64,000 nt of DNA from Megalobrama amblycephala (GCF_018812025.1 NC_063062.1:680754-744753), one strand, 5' to 3'. Positions 1 to 11,597 are shown, counted from the stretch's first letter. Program-made: numbers and translations. The notes: generated from the letters alone by a model not told the origin.

Positions 1-424
1 ACAATATGTTAGTTCAATAGTATATAACAGTTAGTTCAAACTTTGGCCTGCGGAGGGCAGTAATACACTTAGCAGTGTCTACACTGCCAGAATTCAAATA
101 GAGAAGAAGAGAGCTAGTTCAAGATGAGCATTTATGGTTAAAACATATATACTTTTTAATTTTATTTAGAAAATGAGCTATGGTTTCTCTAGATAAGACC
201 CTTATTTCTCATCTGGGATCCTGTAGAACGCTTTGAAGCTGCAATGAAACTGTAATTTTGACCTTCAACCATTTGGGCTCCATTGAAGTCCACTATAAGG
301 AGAATAATCCTGGAATGTTTTCATCAAAAACCTTAATTTCTTTTCGCCTGAAGAAAGAAAGACATGAACATCTTGGATGACATGGGGGTGAGTAAATTAT
401 CAGGAACCTTTTCACAAAAGGCGG
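1..424. other. Non-coding flank with dispersed-repeat fragment
   Basis: No gene is visible. Bases about 285-415 read like a repeat that is very common in cyprinid intergenic DNA (a stretch ending in gacatgggggtgagtaaat). That identification is from memory of the family, not from a search. Confidence 0.3.
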
Positions 425-1850
425 TGCTAAACTGGGGGCTCGATGACGCACTGGAGCCCTCGAGCATGGCCACGCCCCTAACACTATATAACTGTCTGAC
501 GCACTAGAGTAACCGAGCATGGCCCCGCCCCAACACTATATAACTGTCTGACGCACTAGAGTAACCGAGCATGGCCCCACCCCTAACACTATATAACTGT
601 CTGACGCACTAGAGTAACCGAGCATGGCCCCGCCCCAACCCTATATAACTGTCTGACGCACTAGAGTAACCGAGCATGGCCCCACCCCTAACACTATATA
701 ACTGTCTGACGCACTAGAGTAACCGAGCATGGCCCCGCCCCTAACACTATATAACTGTCTGACGCACTAGAGTAACCGAGCATGGCCACGCCCCTAACAC
801 TATATAACTGTCTGACGCACTAGAGTAACCGAGCATGGCCCCGCCCCAACACTATATAACTGTCTGACGCACTAGAGTAACCGAGCATGGCCCCGCCCCT
901 AACACTATATAACTGTCTGACGCACTAGAGTAACCGAGCATGGCCCCACCCCTAACACTATATAACTGTCTGACCCACTAGAGTAACCGAGCATGGCCCC
1001 ACCCCTAACACTATATAACTGTCTGACGCACTAGAGTAACCGAGCATGGCCCCACCCCTAACACTATATAACTGTCTGACGCACTAGAGTAACCGAGCAT
1101 GGCCCCGCCCCAACACTATATAACTGTCTGACGCACTAGAGTAACCGAGCATGGCCCCGCCCCAACACTATATAACTGTCTGACGCACTAGAGTAACCGA
1201 GCATGGCCCCGCCCCAACACTATATAACTGTCTGACGCACTAGAGTAACCGAGCATGGCCCCGCCCCAACACTATATAACTGTCTGACGCACTAGAGTAA
1301 CCGAGCATGGCCCCGCCCCAACACTATATAACTGTCTGACGCACTAGAGTAACCGAGCATGGCCCCGCCCCAACACTATATAACTGTCTGACGCACTAGA
1401 GTAACCGAGCATGGCCACGCCCCTAACACTATATAACCGTCTGACGCACTAGAGTAACCGAGCATGGCCCCGCCCCAACACTATATAACCGTCTGACGCA
1501 CTAGAGTAACCGAGCATGGCCACGCCCCTAACACTATATAACTGTCTGACGCACTAGAGTAACCGAGCATGGCCCCGCCCCAACACTATATAACTGTCTG
1601 ACGCACTAGAGTAACCGAGCATGGCCCCACCCCTAACACTATATAACTGTCTGACGCACTAGAGTAATCGAGCATGGCCCCGCCCCTAACACTATATAAC
1701 TGTCTGACGCACTAGAGTAACCGAGCATGGCCCCACCCCTAACACTATAAAACTGTCTGACGCACTAGAGTAATCGAGCATGGCCCCGCCCCAAAACTAT
1801 ATAACTGTCTGACGCACTAGAGTAATCGAGCATGGCACCACCCCTAACGC
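425..1850. repeat. 52-53 bp minisatellite, about 26-27 copies
   Basis: A head-to-tail array of a 52-53 bp unit; the length difference is one T in cccctaacac versus ccccaacac. Each unit reads actgtctgacgcactagag, then taaccgagcatggcccc, then a GC-box-like CCCCGCCCC or CCCCACCCC, then aacacTATATAA. The first copy (425-480) and the last two are the most diverged and the core copies are nearly identical, as expected for recent unequal exchange. Each unit therefore resembles a tiny GC-box plus TATA-box module, though nothing shows that it is used. Confidence 0.95.
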
Positions 1851-1921
1851 TACAGCAGCTTGCCCGCTTAATCTCGAGTGTCAATACTGTTAGTTATACA
1901 GCCTACATTTTGCTAGCTAGT

Positions 1922-2217
1922 AATGCCTTCATCACACAAATGCATATTACCTGGTTGCGATAATATACAAAAGAAGCTTGTTCTCCTTATTTAAATTTGA
2001 TATGAAGAAGGGGTGGATTCAATTAGTCTCTGCTGTGATAATTTTACACCGGAGAGTTTTACAAACTTTCATCAGACAACTGGGATTCACTGACAATCTG
2101 CTGTTATTGGTGAATGGGGCTGAACAGACTATCTCCCGCCTCGGCCTTCATCCTCCCATCTCACGGCGCCGTCACCTGTTGACTCGACAACAGTCGGCAG
2201 TACATGCCCACCAATGA
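1922..2217 (+). pseudogene. Broken THAP-type zinc-finger fragment
   Basis: An ATG at 1923 opens MPSSHKCILPGCDNIQKK, which has the C-x4-C spacing seen at the start of THAP zinc fingers. A frame change then gives SLFKFDMKKGWIQLVS, with the conserved F and W region. A third frame gives CDNFTPESFTNFHQ, corresponding to the C-x2-H/F end of the domain. The three parts lie in order within 200 bp but are separated by stops or frameshifts, so the fragment cannot encode a working domain. THAP domains occur in host THAP genes and in P-element-like transposases. The transposon origin is an inference. Confidence 0.5.
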
Positions 2218-2559
2218 GTGTATGTTGCCTTGTGTGCTTAATTAGTAGGTGGTCCACAGTAACTACTAAATTTTGCAACCCTCTAACGTGATTCTTTTGT
2301 TTATATGCATCAGTGAGTTTGACTGATTAGACAAATATGTTGAGGCGGCAGCTCTCGCGAGTGGGTGTGGTTTCAGCGCTGACAGCGGACACGCCCCCAG
2401 CGTTTGAGAGCAGAGAATACTGCTAATTTTTTCAAGATTTTGATAATTTATTTAATTTACTTGGCGTTTTTTTAATCATTCAAATTTGGCTGGGTGGTTA
2501 ATAACACATTTTACTGTGGTGTGACATACTTAGAACACAGACTTTAATAGGGCTTTACA

Positions 2560-2893
2560 GGGACTTTAAGCTTGACGTCGACTAGTCGCTGGTCCTATAG
2601 AGGGCGCAGCAGCATAAGAAATGTTTGATGTTCACATTTACGCTTCATTTCCAAAATGGTTACGTTGCTACAGCCTTCATATTGTAACCGTATCAAAGAA
2701 CCTAAAAAAAATATGAAAATAGATATTCCCAAACATTTAATATAGGCTATAGGGAATTGCACACAACACATATGGATTTGTTTTTAATTTTGTTTTTTAA
2801 TGACCCGCCCCGCAAATAAAGTGACAATTTCTTATCCCGCCCCAACCCGACCCGCAGGGTTCGCGGGTTATGAGACGACCCGCGCATCACTAA
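2560..2893. repeat. One end of a hAT-like element
   Basis: Read on the minus strand from 2892, the sequence begins TAGTGATGCGCGGGTC and continues through GC-rich repeats of gcgggtc type. This looks like the terminal inverted repeat of a hAT-class transposon. No matching opposite end is visible, so only a fragment remains. The left limit is approximate. Confidence 0.4.
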
Positions 2894-3148
2894 CCTACAA
2901 CTGGAGAAGGTTAACAGATGACTGTCATGCTATGAACCTGACATGACTAATGGATAAAATTCAAGATCTTGAATCTGCTCAAAGTACACCCAAATATGTT
3001 GGATGAAATAATGAAGTTGTGTCAACAACTATGTTCTTGCAACTTCTTTGAGAGTCCCATATAAATATATAATGTATGGATAATTTCATGTACTGGTAAT
3101 GTGGTTTAAGAGGTACATTGTCCTAATGAATTCTCCTCCTTTTTGCAG

Positions 3149-3250
3149 GTCTAAGCCAGCCACAGTGGATACAGTGAAGCCACAAACACAGTTCATAGTT
3201 CTTGTATTTCTATTACACATTAAATAATAAAAAATATAATGTTAATAATT
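3149..3250 (+). other. Possible 3' terminal exon with AATAAA
   Basis: A good 3' splice acceptor (pyrimidine-rich tract, then tttttgcag) ends at 3148. The next 80 bp are followed by AATAAA at 3226-3231. This could be the last exon of a non-coding transcript or of a gene lying to the left. No open reading frame of note is present. It is a weak call, because such signals arise by chance in AT-rich DNA. Confidence 0.2.
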
Positions 3251-3529
3251 TTTGTCAGATGTTTATTTCCAGCTGGGTTTAGTAAAAAAGATGGTCTTGA
3301 TCCAAGTATAATTTTGATTTCAGTTTCATGTTCTTAATTCTTTGCAAAACACAACCTGAACAGTTAGCTATTGAAAAGTTGGTGTGCAGTTTATATCAAT
3401 TAAAATTATATATTCTTGAGCGTTTTTTTTTAAGCCACAAGGAGAAAACCAGTGTATAATTGTAGTAATAATTTAAATTATTTAATTAATCAATGACCTA
3501 ATTAACAGCTACCAGTTAAACATACAAAT

Positions 3530-4015
3530 CAGAACCAATACAAAAACTGCAATGGAAACCATTAAATATTTGCAAATAAAGACCAATGCAAATTTATAAT
3601 GGAACCATTAGAGCCAATACGAAAACTACAATGGAAACCATTAAATATTTGCAAATAAAGACCAATACAAATCTGTAATGGAACCATTAGAACCAATACA
3701 AAAACTGCAATGGGAAGAACCATTATGTGCAAATAAAGACCAATACAAATTTGTAATGGAACCATTAGAACCAATACAAAAACTGCAATGGGAACCATTA
3801 AATATTTGCAAATAAAGACCAATACAAATTTGTAATGGAACCATTAGAACCAATACAAAAACTGCAATGGGAAGAACCATTATGTGCAAATAAAGACCAA
3901 TACAAATTTGTAATGGAACCATTAGAACCAATACGAAAACTGCAATGGGAACCATTAAATATTTGCAAATAAAGACCAATACAAATCTGTAATGGAAACC
4001 AATACAAACCAATAA
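3530..4015. repeat. Tandem repeat, roughly 75-90 bp unit
   Basis: About six copies of a unit built from accaatacaaaaactgcaat, gggaaccattaaatatttg and caaataaagaccaatacaaa. Two alternating forms occur, one with ccattaaatatttgc and one with agaaccattatgtgc. Minus-strand reading frames across it are long and repetitive only because the unit lacks stops in that frame. They are not genes. Confidence 0.85.
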
Positions 4016-4353
4016 ATCCTAATGGAATGTGCCCAAAACACACTACGTAATGGAAACCATTTTGTAATGGTTTTAATGGTTAATGGCTGATGGTTTCTAT
4101 TGTTTTTTTCAGCAGGGTTAAAATTCACAAACATTAATTTATTGCACATTTATTGGAAAGTCTGAATTTATCAGAAGTCCGAATATAAAACCAACTTTAC
4201 CCAAGTAAAAACACAGCGCAGCCAAGTTCACTTACAAATTGTTTTCCATTTGTTCGTGAATCGGAAAATTACTGCTTCTCGGCTAACTCAGATCCTCGAA
4301 TTTTCGTAATTTTTTTGAGAGCTGATTCACCGCCCGCCCGCTCCACTTTCATC

Positions 4354-4433
4354 ATGGATAAAGGTCTTTTTGCCATCCGACGGAACGGTAACATGAAATC
4401 AATAAGAAGATCCCGATCACAGAAACTAGTTAG
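4354..4433 (+). CDS. Candidate short first coding exon, function unknown
   Basis: An ATG at 4354 opens 26 stop-free codons, beginning MDKGLFAIRRNGNMKS and rich in Arg, Lys and Ser. It then meets a near-consensus donor, AG|GTAAGA, at 4434. A GC-richer stretch (ccgcccgcccgctcc) sits just before the ATG. I do not recognise the peptide and no partner exon is identifiable. It could equally be chance or part of a transposon. Only a transcript would decide. Confidence 0.2.
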
Positions 4434-4435
4434 GT

Positions 4436-5329
4436 AAGAATCTAAATGTATTGGCTATGTATGTAAATGTATGTATTTAACAATGACTACATTAGGTAGC
4501 AAAACTGATGACACACCAGACAAAATCTGAGAGAGAGTTGAAGAATAATTTACATGTACAGGGTTTTAAACTTACACAGTACCAATACTTTAGATGAGGG
4601 AAATTTCACTATGTACAGTAAACTGTAGCACGTTGTACACCCTCAAACTTTCTCTGTAGCCATTTGTTATACTGTATTTTGCAGAACTGAGAAATGACTG
4701 TCTTGTGTCAGAAGACCAATACACTGCTATAGTACCTTTATACTGTAATAAAATTTGGCCAAATGTGCAGAGGATGCTGAATTTAGTTTCACTGTAATTG
4801 ACAGTACTGTATTGTGGTGCATACCAAGTTCATACATATCTACTGCCAGATCAATTTACAATAGTAAAATGAACAAAAGAAAAAAAAAATCACTGCTGTA
4901 TTTTACTGTATCTGTAAATTTATTGTTGTATAGTGTAGTAGACAGTGAGCTGCAAAATAATTCCTGAATCCCAGTAAGCGGTATTTTTGTTACAGTGTTT
5001 TATGAATTGGTCTCACTAGTGTTCACTGGGCAGTGCAGTAGTCTGTGTATTTGTTAAGTTTTGTGTGTCATCTAAGGCCAAAGTTTGATTTTGTCAGACA
5101 AGAATAAGTTTTTGACTAAAACATTTCATTTTGACCTGGAAGTTTGAAGTTTGTACAAGTTGGTTCATAGTTTTGAGATTGTGTTTATAGTTGTAAGAAA
5201 ATGTTGAATTGTTTCATTTCCACTAGATTAAAAGTTTGAAAGACAAATTTTTGCTGGCATGTCATAAAGCCAACTTACAATCTTGTTTAAAAAACGTAAA
5301 TAGTTTGGTCAGTTAGGCCAGAATATAGA
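4436..5329. other. AT-rich DNA without recognisable feature
   Basis: I see no gene, RNA gene or structured repeat here. Short open frames, for example near 4755-4967, lack any recognisable domain. Confidence 0.5.
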
Positions 5330-5425
5330 TGTTCTGGGTGATTGCTAAAGTGTTGCTAGGTGGTTGCTAGGAGATTCTGGGTGGTTGCTAGGCTTTTGCT
5401 GCAATTGCTGGGGTGTTGCTAGAGT
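5330..5425. repeat. Short tandem repeat of ggttgctagg type
   Basis: The phrase gttgctaggtggttgctagg and variants recur about every 20 bp. This simple repeat type is widespread in teleost genomes. Confidence 0.75.
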
Positions 5426-5858
5426 ATGTAGTTGATAGGGTGTTAGCTGGGTGAACACACACAGATATTCCCACCTCTGTTAATAACAGAAACTCAGAAA
5501 TGTTTGCAAAAAACAAGTTTTTTTTTTTTTTTTGCCAGAATATATTTATTAAATTTTGTGCATACACAAACACAAGACAAACAACCACAATGCCTATCAG
5601 AAAGCCATCTCTGTACAAAGCAACGCTCTGTACAAATATTTATCACTTATCTTTAAAATAAAAAAAATATAAAATAGAATACATGAGTTATACAAATCAG
5701 GTGGTACAAATTATTATTCAGAAGTGTACTGCAGTGTCCACACATCTCAGTCATTATCATCTGTTAAATCCAAATCTTTGGCATAATCAATAAAAGTATT
5801 CTCAAAAAGATATTCTCAAAAAGTCCCTGTTTGCCTTTTAGCACATATGTAATCCTCT

Positions 5859-8800
5859 CTAGTGGCAGAGCAGACAGCATCTGCCGTAACCATAAAGTGC
5901 CTCTTGGTCTACATGTTTTTTTTTCCAAAATAAAGCTATACATCTTTTGGCGTTACGCAGACTAAGGTCTATAAATGTACGTTCATTTTTAGTATAGTTA
6001 TGCTTCTCTGGATATAAGCCCAATAAAAACAATTTTGGATCTAATATTATTTGTTTGGAAATAATATTTTGAATAATGTCTCTTACTTCTTCCCAAAAGA
6101 GTGTAATTTCTGTACAATGCCACATACAGTGAACCAGTGTTCCTCTATATTGTTTACACTTTGGACACACATCAGGAATGTTTCCATTATATCGACAGAG
6201 TTCCACTGGAGTCACATAGGTTCGCATTAACCATTTAAATTTAATAACTTTAAGACAAGTATTTATTGATGTTGTGTGGGCTAAAGTGCATGCATTCTGA
6301 CAGTCTTCCTCTGAAAGTTGTAATGACAGATCATCCTTCCAAGCTCTAAATCTATCATGAGAACTTTCCGAAACGTAAGACATAATCAAATTATAAAACT
6401 GAGAAATAATGCCTTTGTTTTGACTATCTTTTAATAACATTTCTTCCAAGTCTGAAGTGGTGGGTTTCGTTAATATATTGTTTTGACTTGCTCTTATAAA
6501 ACTCTTGAGTTGGAGATATTTAAAGAAATGTTTTTTATCTAAGTGAAATTTATCTTGTAATTCTTGAAAGGTCGTAAGTATGTCAGATTTTGGTAAATAC
6601 ACATCTCGAACCATTCTCAGTCCCTTGGTTTTCCATAACTTAAATGTTGCGTCTGCCCTGCCTGGTGGAAAAAAATGGTTGCCCCATAATGGACTAAATT
6701 GAGACAGACAGTGTGGATATTTCAGAAGTGTCTTCACATCACTACATACTTTTATCATGTTTTTAAGAATTGGGTTTTTAATTTCTCTTAATAGTTTCTT
6801 TATTGTATTTGAGTATATATATATGAGGGAAGAGGTAAGTTCAATCCTTGTGATTCCATTTCTATCCAATGCGGTGAATGATTAGTATAGTAAAACATAA
6901 TAGACCTTAGTTGCGCAGCCCAATAGTACAACTTAAAATTAGGACATTTCAAACCTCCACGTTCATAAGGCAAGTACATTAAAGACAAACAAAGTCTTGC
7001 CCTTTTATTATTCCAGAGAAAGTGTATAAACATTTTCTTCAGCGTATTGCAATTGCAAATGATTCTATTGCTAACGTGAATAATAAAGGCGAGAACGGGC
7101 AACCTTGTCGGCACCCGCGTTTTATTGCTATCGGTTGAGAAATATGTATGGAAGTAATTTAATGCCAAATGTTTTTGAAATAAAAAGCTTGTTGAATTGC
7201 ACTAATTGAAAAAAAAAACATGCATCACATTAGCTGTGCTTGCATTTAGATGCATTGTATTTTTTAGATGCATTTATACTGGCCCTGATAATCATCACAC
7301 ATTCACTTACCGCTTGCTCCATTTCTGTAAATCCGTTTTTATGAATGAATGATGACTTACTAGCCGTTGCTCGTCTTTGTAAACAGCCGCTAGCGGCGCC
7401 TGCTGGTGAAGTCGACTAACAGCAGATGGAGATCATGCATCGGCACTCTACTGCTTTTCCTGCAGTTCCCCGGATGTGAAATGTTGAATTTTCTGTCGAA
7501 TTTGAACCACTGAATTTGTGGAAGCGAATTTGTAAAGCGAAATAAAATGGACTGAAAATTGCTAGTCGAATTTTATAGGTTGTATTTTTAAACAGAATGA
7601 ATATTTTGGAATTGAAATCTGAAAGGTGAAAATAAATTATTGAATTTTTAATAATGAAAATGTGTGTGAAATATTTTTTATTGAAATATTCACAGCTTAA
7701 ATATACGACCATGTTGAATTTCAGCCCATAAAAATGCAAGCCTTAAAAATACAATGCATCTAAATGCAAGCACAGCTAATGTGATGCATGTTTTTTTTCC
7801 AGTTGATGCATGTTTTTATTTCAAAAACATTTGGCATTAAAATACTTCCATAAATATGTCTATTAGTGATGATTTCAGCAATGGGGTTGTCATATAATAT
7901 TTTAACCCATTTAATAAAATTGTTACCACATCCAAATTTTTCTAATACCCGGAAAAGATATGGCCATTCAACCCTATCAAAAGCCTTTTCGGCATCTAAT
8001 GATAAAAGAGCTATATTTGGCGCATCCTTTTTATAATGGATAATATTCAATAATCTCCGTACATTGTGGAAGCCCTGCCTTCCCGTGATGAATCCATTTT
8101 AATCTAGATTTATTACATAGGGGAGAGTTTTTTGTAATCGTTTTGCTAATAATTTAGAAATGATTTTTAAATCTGAATTCAAAAGACTGATGGGTCTTAA
8201 ATTTTCACATTTATCTAAAGGTTTTCCTGGCTTAGGCAGGAGAGTAATCAAGGCCGTATTTAATGAAGGAGGAAGAAAAATTCGATTGAAAGATTTCTTC
8301 AAACATGTCCAATATCGGTACCAAAAGTTTATTCTTAAATTTCTTATACAGATCTATAGGAATGCCATCAGGTCCTGCTCTTTTTCCAGATTTCATGCTA
8401 TCAATGGCTTGTCCAATTTCTTCTATTGTAAATTTTGAATTTAAATTAACTCTATCCTCCTCCGAAATAATGGGTATATCTATTTTATTTAGAAAGATGT
8501 TTATATTGTCAAGTTTAATTGATGCTTGTGCTTTATACAATTCTTCATAATAGCCCTTAAACGCATTATTAATTTCTATTGGATCCAACAGTGTCTGCCC
8601 ATTTGATATTATTGAAGTGATTGGCGATTTCGTTTCAAGCTGTTTTATTTGCCATGCCAACAATTTGCCAGCCCTATCACCTTGCTCGTAAAATGTCTGT
8701 TTCAAGCGTAGAAGACTTGAGGCAGCTCTAAAAGCAGACTGCTTATCATATTCAGCTCTCAATAATAATAATTCTTTCTCCAATTGTGAATTACTAATAT

Positions 8801-9770
8801 TTTCAGAATTATTTACTTTCGTTTGAAGGGCTCTTATTCTACTTTCTAACTGTAATCTAGTTTCCTGTGTCTTTTTTGATTTAGAACCTGTGTAACTGAT
8901 GATATGCCCTCTCAGGAAAGCCTTGAAAGCTTCCCACTTAACGCATGCAGTAGTTTGTGTAGTGTTAATTTGAAAGTACTCATCTATCTGTTTTTCTAGA
9001 TATTTCACCAAGTCTTCATCTTGTAACCATTTATGTTGGAAATGCCATCTGGGTGGATCTCTTAATAATTGATCATCTCTGTAGACCAAACAGCATGGTG
9101 CATGATCCGAGATCACAATATTATCATAAGAGCAGTCAGAAATTTTAGATTGCAATTCTGAAGAGATAAGAAAAAAATCTATTCTAGAGTACGTCTTAAA
9201 AGTACCCGAATGACAGGAATAAGCTCTAACATTCGGTTTTCTCTCTCTCCATATATCTAATAAATTTAAATCTCTCATAAACCTATGGATTGTAGCTCTA
9301 CAATTGTTATGTGAATTATCAACCCCAGTTGATCTATCTATTTCTGGGTTTAATGTACAGTTGAAGTCCCCGGCTATCATATGGAGTCCTGGAAGTGTTG
9401 AGAGAGTAAGAAATAGGTCATTATAAAAATTGCTATCATCCACATTAGGACCATAAACATTTGTTATATTTAGCATTTCTGATAACAAAGATCCTTGAAG
9501 TATTAGAAATCTTCCCCTTTTGTCTTTAATAATATTTTTTATTTTAAATGGAACTGACTCATGAATTAGTGTCATAACCCCTCTAGCTTGAGATGTAAAC
9601 GATGCCGCATACACAGTGCCCTTCCACCTCCTTCTCACCCTTATATTATCATCAATAAGATGAGTTTCTTGCAACAGTACAATTTTAGCATTCATTTCTT
9701 TCAGTTTATTCATAACCTGTTTTATCTTTTGAAGACGTTGCAGACCTCTGCAGTTCCATTAAATAATATT
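5859..9770 (-). pseudogene. LINE ORF2 (endonuclease/RT) remnant
   Basis: The N-terminal 490 codons (9713 down to about 8300) hold an APE-type endonuclease, with LLQETHL, GDFNCTLNPEIDRS, YSRIDFFLIS and SDHAPC. Reverse-transcriptase motifs follow: [30 protein letters not shown] and SLDAEKAFDRVEW. Breaks seen are an in-frame TAA just before WNCRGL near 9760, a frameshift near 8290 and a TAA near 8095. A 704 bp transposon sits at 7148-7851. Directly after [20 protein letters not shown] (about 7060-7120) the frame jumps to the FLWNN region, so the stretch with the YADD catalytic box is deleted. A further frameshift lies near 6840. The C-terminal part keeps a Cys/His knuckle (CPKC...LVHCMWHC). It cannot make active enzyme. 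Confidence 0.9.
7148..7851. mobile_element. Non-autonomous DNA transposon inside the LINE
   Basis: A 704 bp element with exact 8 bp duplications AAATATGT at 7140-7147 and 7852-7859. The ends are inverted repeats: ATGGAAGTAATTTAATGCC at the left pairs with the right end, with one mismatch in about 38 bp. A second, inner inverted pair (catgcatcacattagctgtg at 7218 and its complement ending about 7790) extends the hairpin. The 8 bp duplication fits hAT- or P-type transposition, but the terminal bases are not the usual hAT CAG. It carries no transposase. The LINE frame is continuous across the empty site. Confidence 0.9.
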
Positions 9771-10319
9771 AAGATTCACTTCTTGAGACAAAACTTATAA
9801 AAAATAAGATTTTTTATTTTTTTATTTACCAGGTTGCTTTGCAATGTAAAACTATCCTTGTTTATAGGCATAACAAATTGGGATGTTAGAACAAACATCC
9901 AACACTTTGAACTAGCATAACTCCCCTCTCCCCTCCCCCACTCAAGAGGGTACCCCCCCCCCCCCACCCCGTTGTTGGTCTCCCGTTATTGCTCTCCCGT
10001 TATTGCTAAGACCGGTCCACACCAGTGAGGATCAGTCAAACCACTCTCTTGTTCCGACCTACTCCAATTACTACTGCTGCTGCTACACTCTAACAAGTCT
10101 TAACTTATAACTCCTGCTCATTTCGATTAACACTCGGCTTGTTATATGATAACAACACCTTAATTTGTCTCATAATAATGTGACATCTAATGATCACTGT
10201 TGAATATAAGTACACAGTCATGCTGTATAATACACATTTGTGAATATATAGCTTCAAACTTTAGTACAGAATAATTACGTGTCAGCCTGTGTTGTACTTA
10301 CAACAAATCACATATCACA

Positions 10320-11234
10320 TTAATTGGCTCTATCATCTTGTGTTCCTGTCTGTTCTTCATGTAAGTGTTCCTGTATTCTCTTGAGAAAAACGTGTGCTTC
10401 AGCAGGGGTTTTAAAAGAATGAGTTTTGCCCTCGTGAGTCACCAGCAGGGTCGCAGTATGAGACACTCCATGGCGAATACCCAGTTTACGTAGTTCCACG
10501 TGAATTGGGTCAAACTTCTTCCTCAGCTGGGCAATTCCCGTAGCCAAATCTGGGTAGAAACGGACTTGTTGGTCTTTGTAATAAGCCTCCTTTTTCTCCC
10601 GTGCAGCGGTATAAACTGCCTGTTTGTCCTTATAGTTGTGAAACCTCATTTTCACGGTCCTCGGGCGTGATGCATTGTCGTTCTTTGGTCCAATTCTGTG
10701 CGCTCTTTCCAAAGTAATAGAGGACTGTAGCCCCTCATTCTCCAACGTCTCGGGGATCCATTTCTCTAAAAAGGCACAAATGTCCCTACCTCCAGCGCCT
10801 TCTGGCAGGTTCACAAGCCTTAGATTGTTTAAACGAGATCTGGCTTCTAAATCCATAAGTTTATCTTCCATGGTTTTGTTCTTGGCTTGTAGCGTATTGA
10901 CTTTAGCTTGTAAGCTAATTAGCTCGTCTTCCGCGGTGGAAATGCGCTCCTCCGCATGGGACATGCGTTCATTGCAGTCACTAATCTCCTTTTTCACATC
11001 TTGTAGAGTTGCTGCCAGTCTATCAAGCCTAGAGGTGAACCCTGTTTCCATTGAGCCTAATTTTGCCAGTATTTGATCAGCTTTGGTACCTGCTGGTCCA
11101 TTTTCATTTTCAGTTTGCGTAGTCATGGCCTGATTAGCCTTGGTTGCTTTGTCACGAAGACTACAGTCAAATAGGCTCGACTGTCTGGTTGTCCCACCTT
11201 TCCCCTTCTGTGACTTTACCGAGCTAGGCATCAC
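10320..11234 (-). CDS. LINE-1-type ORF1 protein (RNA-binding)
   Basis: An intact 304-codon frame. Residues about 50-132 form heptad-rich coiled coil (KVNTLQAKNKTMEDKLMDLE). They are followed by an RRM-like segment (LNNLRLVNLPEGAGGRD, then ERAHRIG) and a basic C-terminal domain to about residue 290. This order is that of L1 ORF1p (Transposase_22 family), a trimeric single-strand nucleic-acid-binding chaperone that packages LINE RNA. It starts at the second base set of the element, just after the 5' leader. It is the best preserved part of the LINE, while its partner ORF2 is destroyed. Whether it is transcribed cannot be seen here. Confidence 0.85.
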   Translation of the reverse strand: MMPSSVKSQKGKGGTTRQSSLFDCSLRDKATKANQAMTTQTENENGPAGTKADQILAKLGSMETGFTSRLDRLAATLQDVKKEISDCNERMSHAEERISTAEDELISLQAKVNTLQAKNKTMEDKLMDLEARSRLNNLRLVNLPEGAGGRDICAFLEKWIPETLENEGLQSSITLERAHRIGPKNDNASRPRTVKMRFHNYKDKQAVYTAAREKKEAYYKDQQVRFYPDLATGIAQLRKKFDPIHVELRKLGIRHGVSHTATLLVTHEGKTHSFKTPAEAHVFLKRIQEHLHEEQTGTQDDRAN

Positions 11235-11479
11235 ACCTCAAAATCTTCTTCTATTTGAGACTATAAATGAGCAGGAAAGCTTTTTTGCGAACTTAGCAGC
11301 AGAGCAGCAAAAAACACGTCTTCCTACATGGCCGCCATCTCCTTTATTGATACAAGGTCAGACTCATTTTAAATCTGTTGATGTTTTTCATATAGTGCCT
11401 TTACTTGGTGCCATGATGGATATTGAAATCTTGTTATTTATTTTGGTAATGTAATGTTTGTGAACACAATTGTGTATGT

Positions 11480-11597
11480 CAGGCCATAAATCTCCAAAAA
11501 CTATGCATGGGTGCTTGCTTTGGTGTTGCCACCCCTCATAGACCTCATGCCACCCCTTTGCCACCCTATAAATAATTTTCTAGATCTGCCCCTGGCT
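11480..11597. repeat. hAT-like terminus (CAGGGGCAGATC)
   Basis: The minus strand from about 11597 reads CAGGGGCAGATCTAGAAAA and then a stretch of repeated tggcatgaggggtggc type. This looks like one end of a hAT-class element. The other end was not found. Confidence 0.4.

Larger units (their letters stand above)
5506..11337 (-). mobile_element. L1-type LINE, near full length, inactivated
   Basis: Read on the minus strand this is a non-LTR retrotransposon in normal order: a short 5' leader (about 11235-11337, starting gagatggcggccatgt), ORF1 (11234-10320), a spacer of about 550 bp, ORF2 remnants (about 9770-5859), a 3' untranslated region and a 16-base A tail seen as T at 5518-5533. ORF1 is open, but ORF2 has stops, frameshifts, an internal deletion and a 704 bp transposon insertion. 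A possible target duplication, gcaaaaaaca, lies at 5506-5515 and 11307-11316. It would place the 5' end near 11306 and is too simple in sequence to be decisive. Without the insert the element is about 5.1 kb. Confidence 0.9.

Noticed and set aside
425..1850. Regular 52 bp spacing considered as a CRISPR-like array
   Set aside because: There are no variable spacers (the whole unit is repeated) and the surrounding DNA is vertebrate.
3562..4149. Several overlapping minus-strand frames with repeating hydrophobic peptides
   Set aside because: They follow the tandem repeat unit exactly, in more than one frame, with no start context or domain. They are products of repeat structure, not a protein family.
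5506..11316. Firm target-site duplication for the L1-type LINE
   Set aside because: The matching gcaaaaaaca words are A-rich and would place the 5' end inside what looks like normal leader sequence. Kept only as a possibility.
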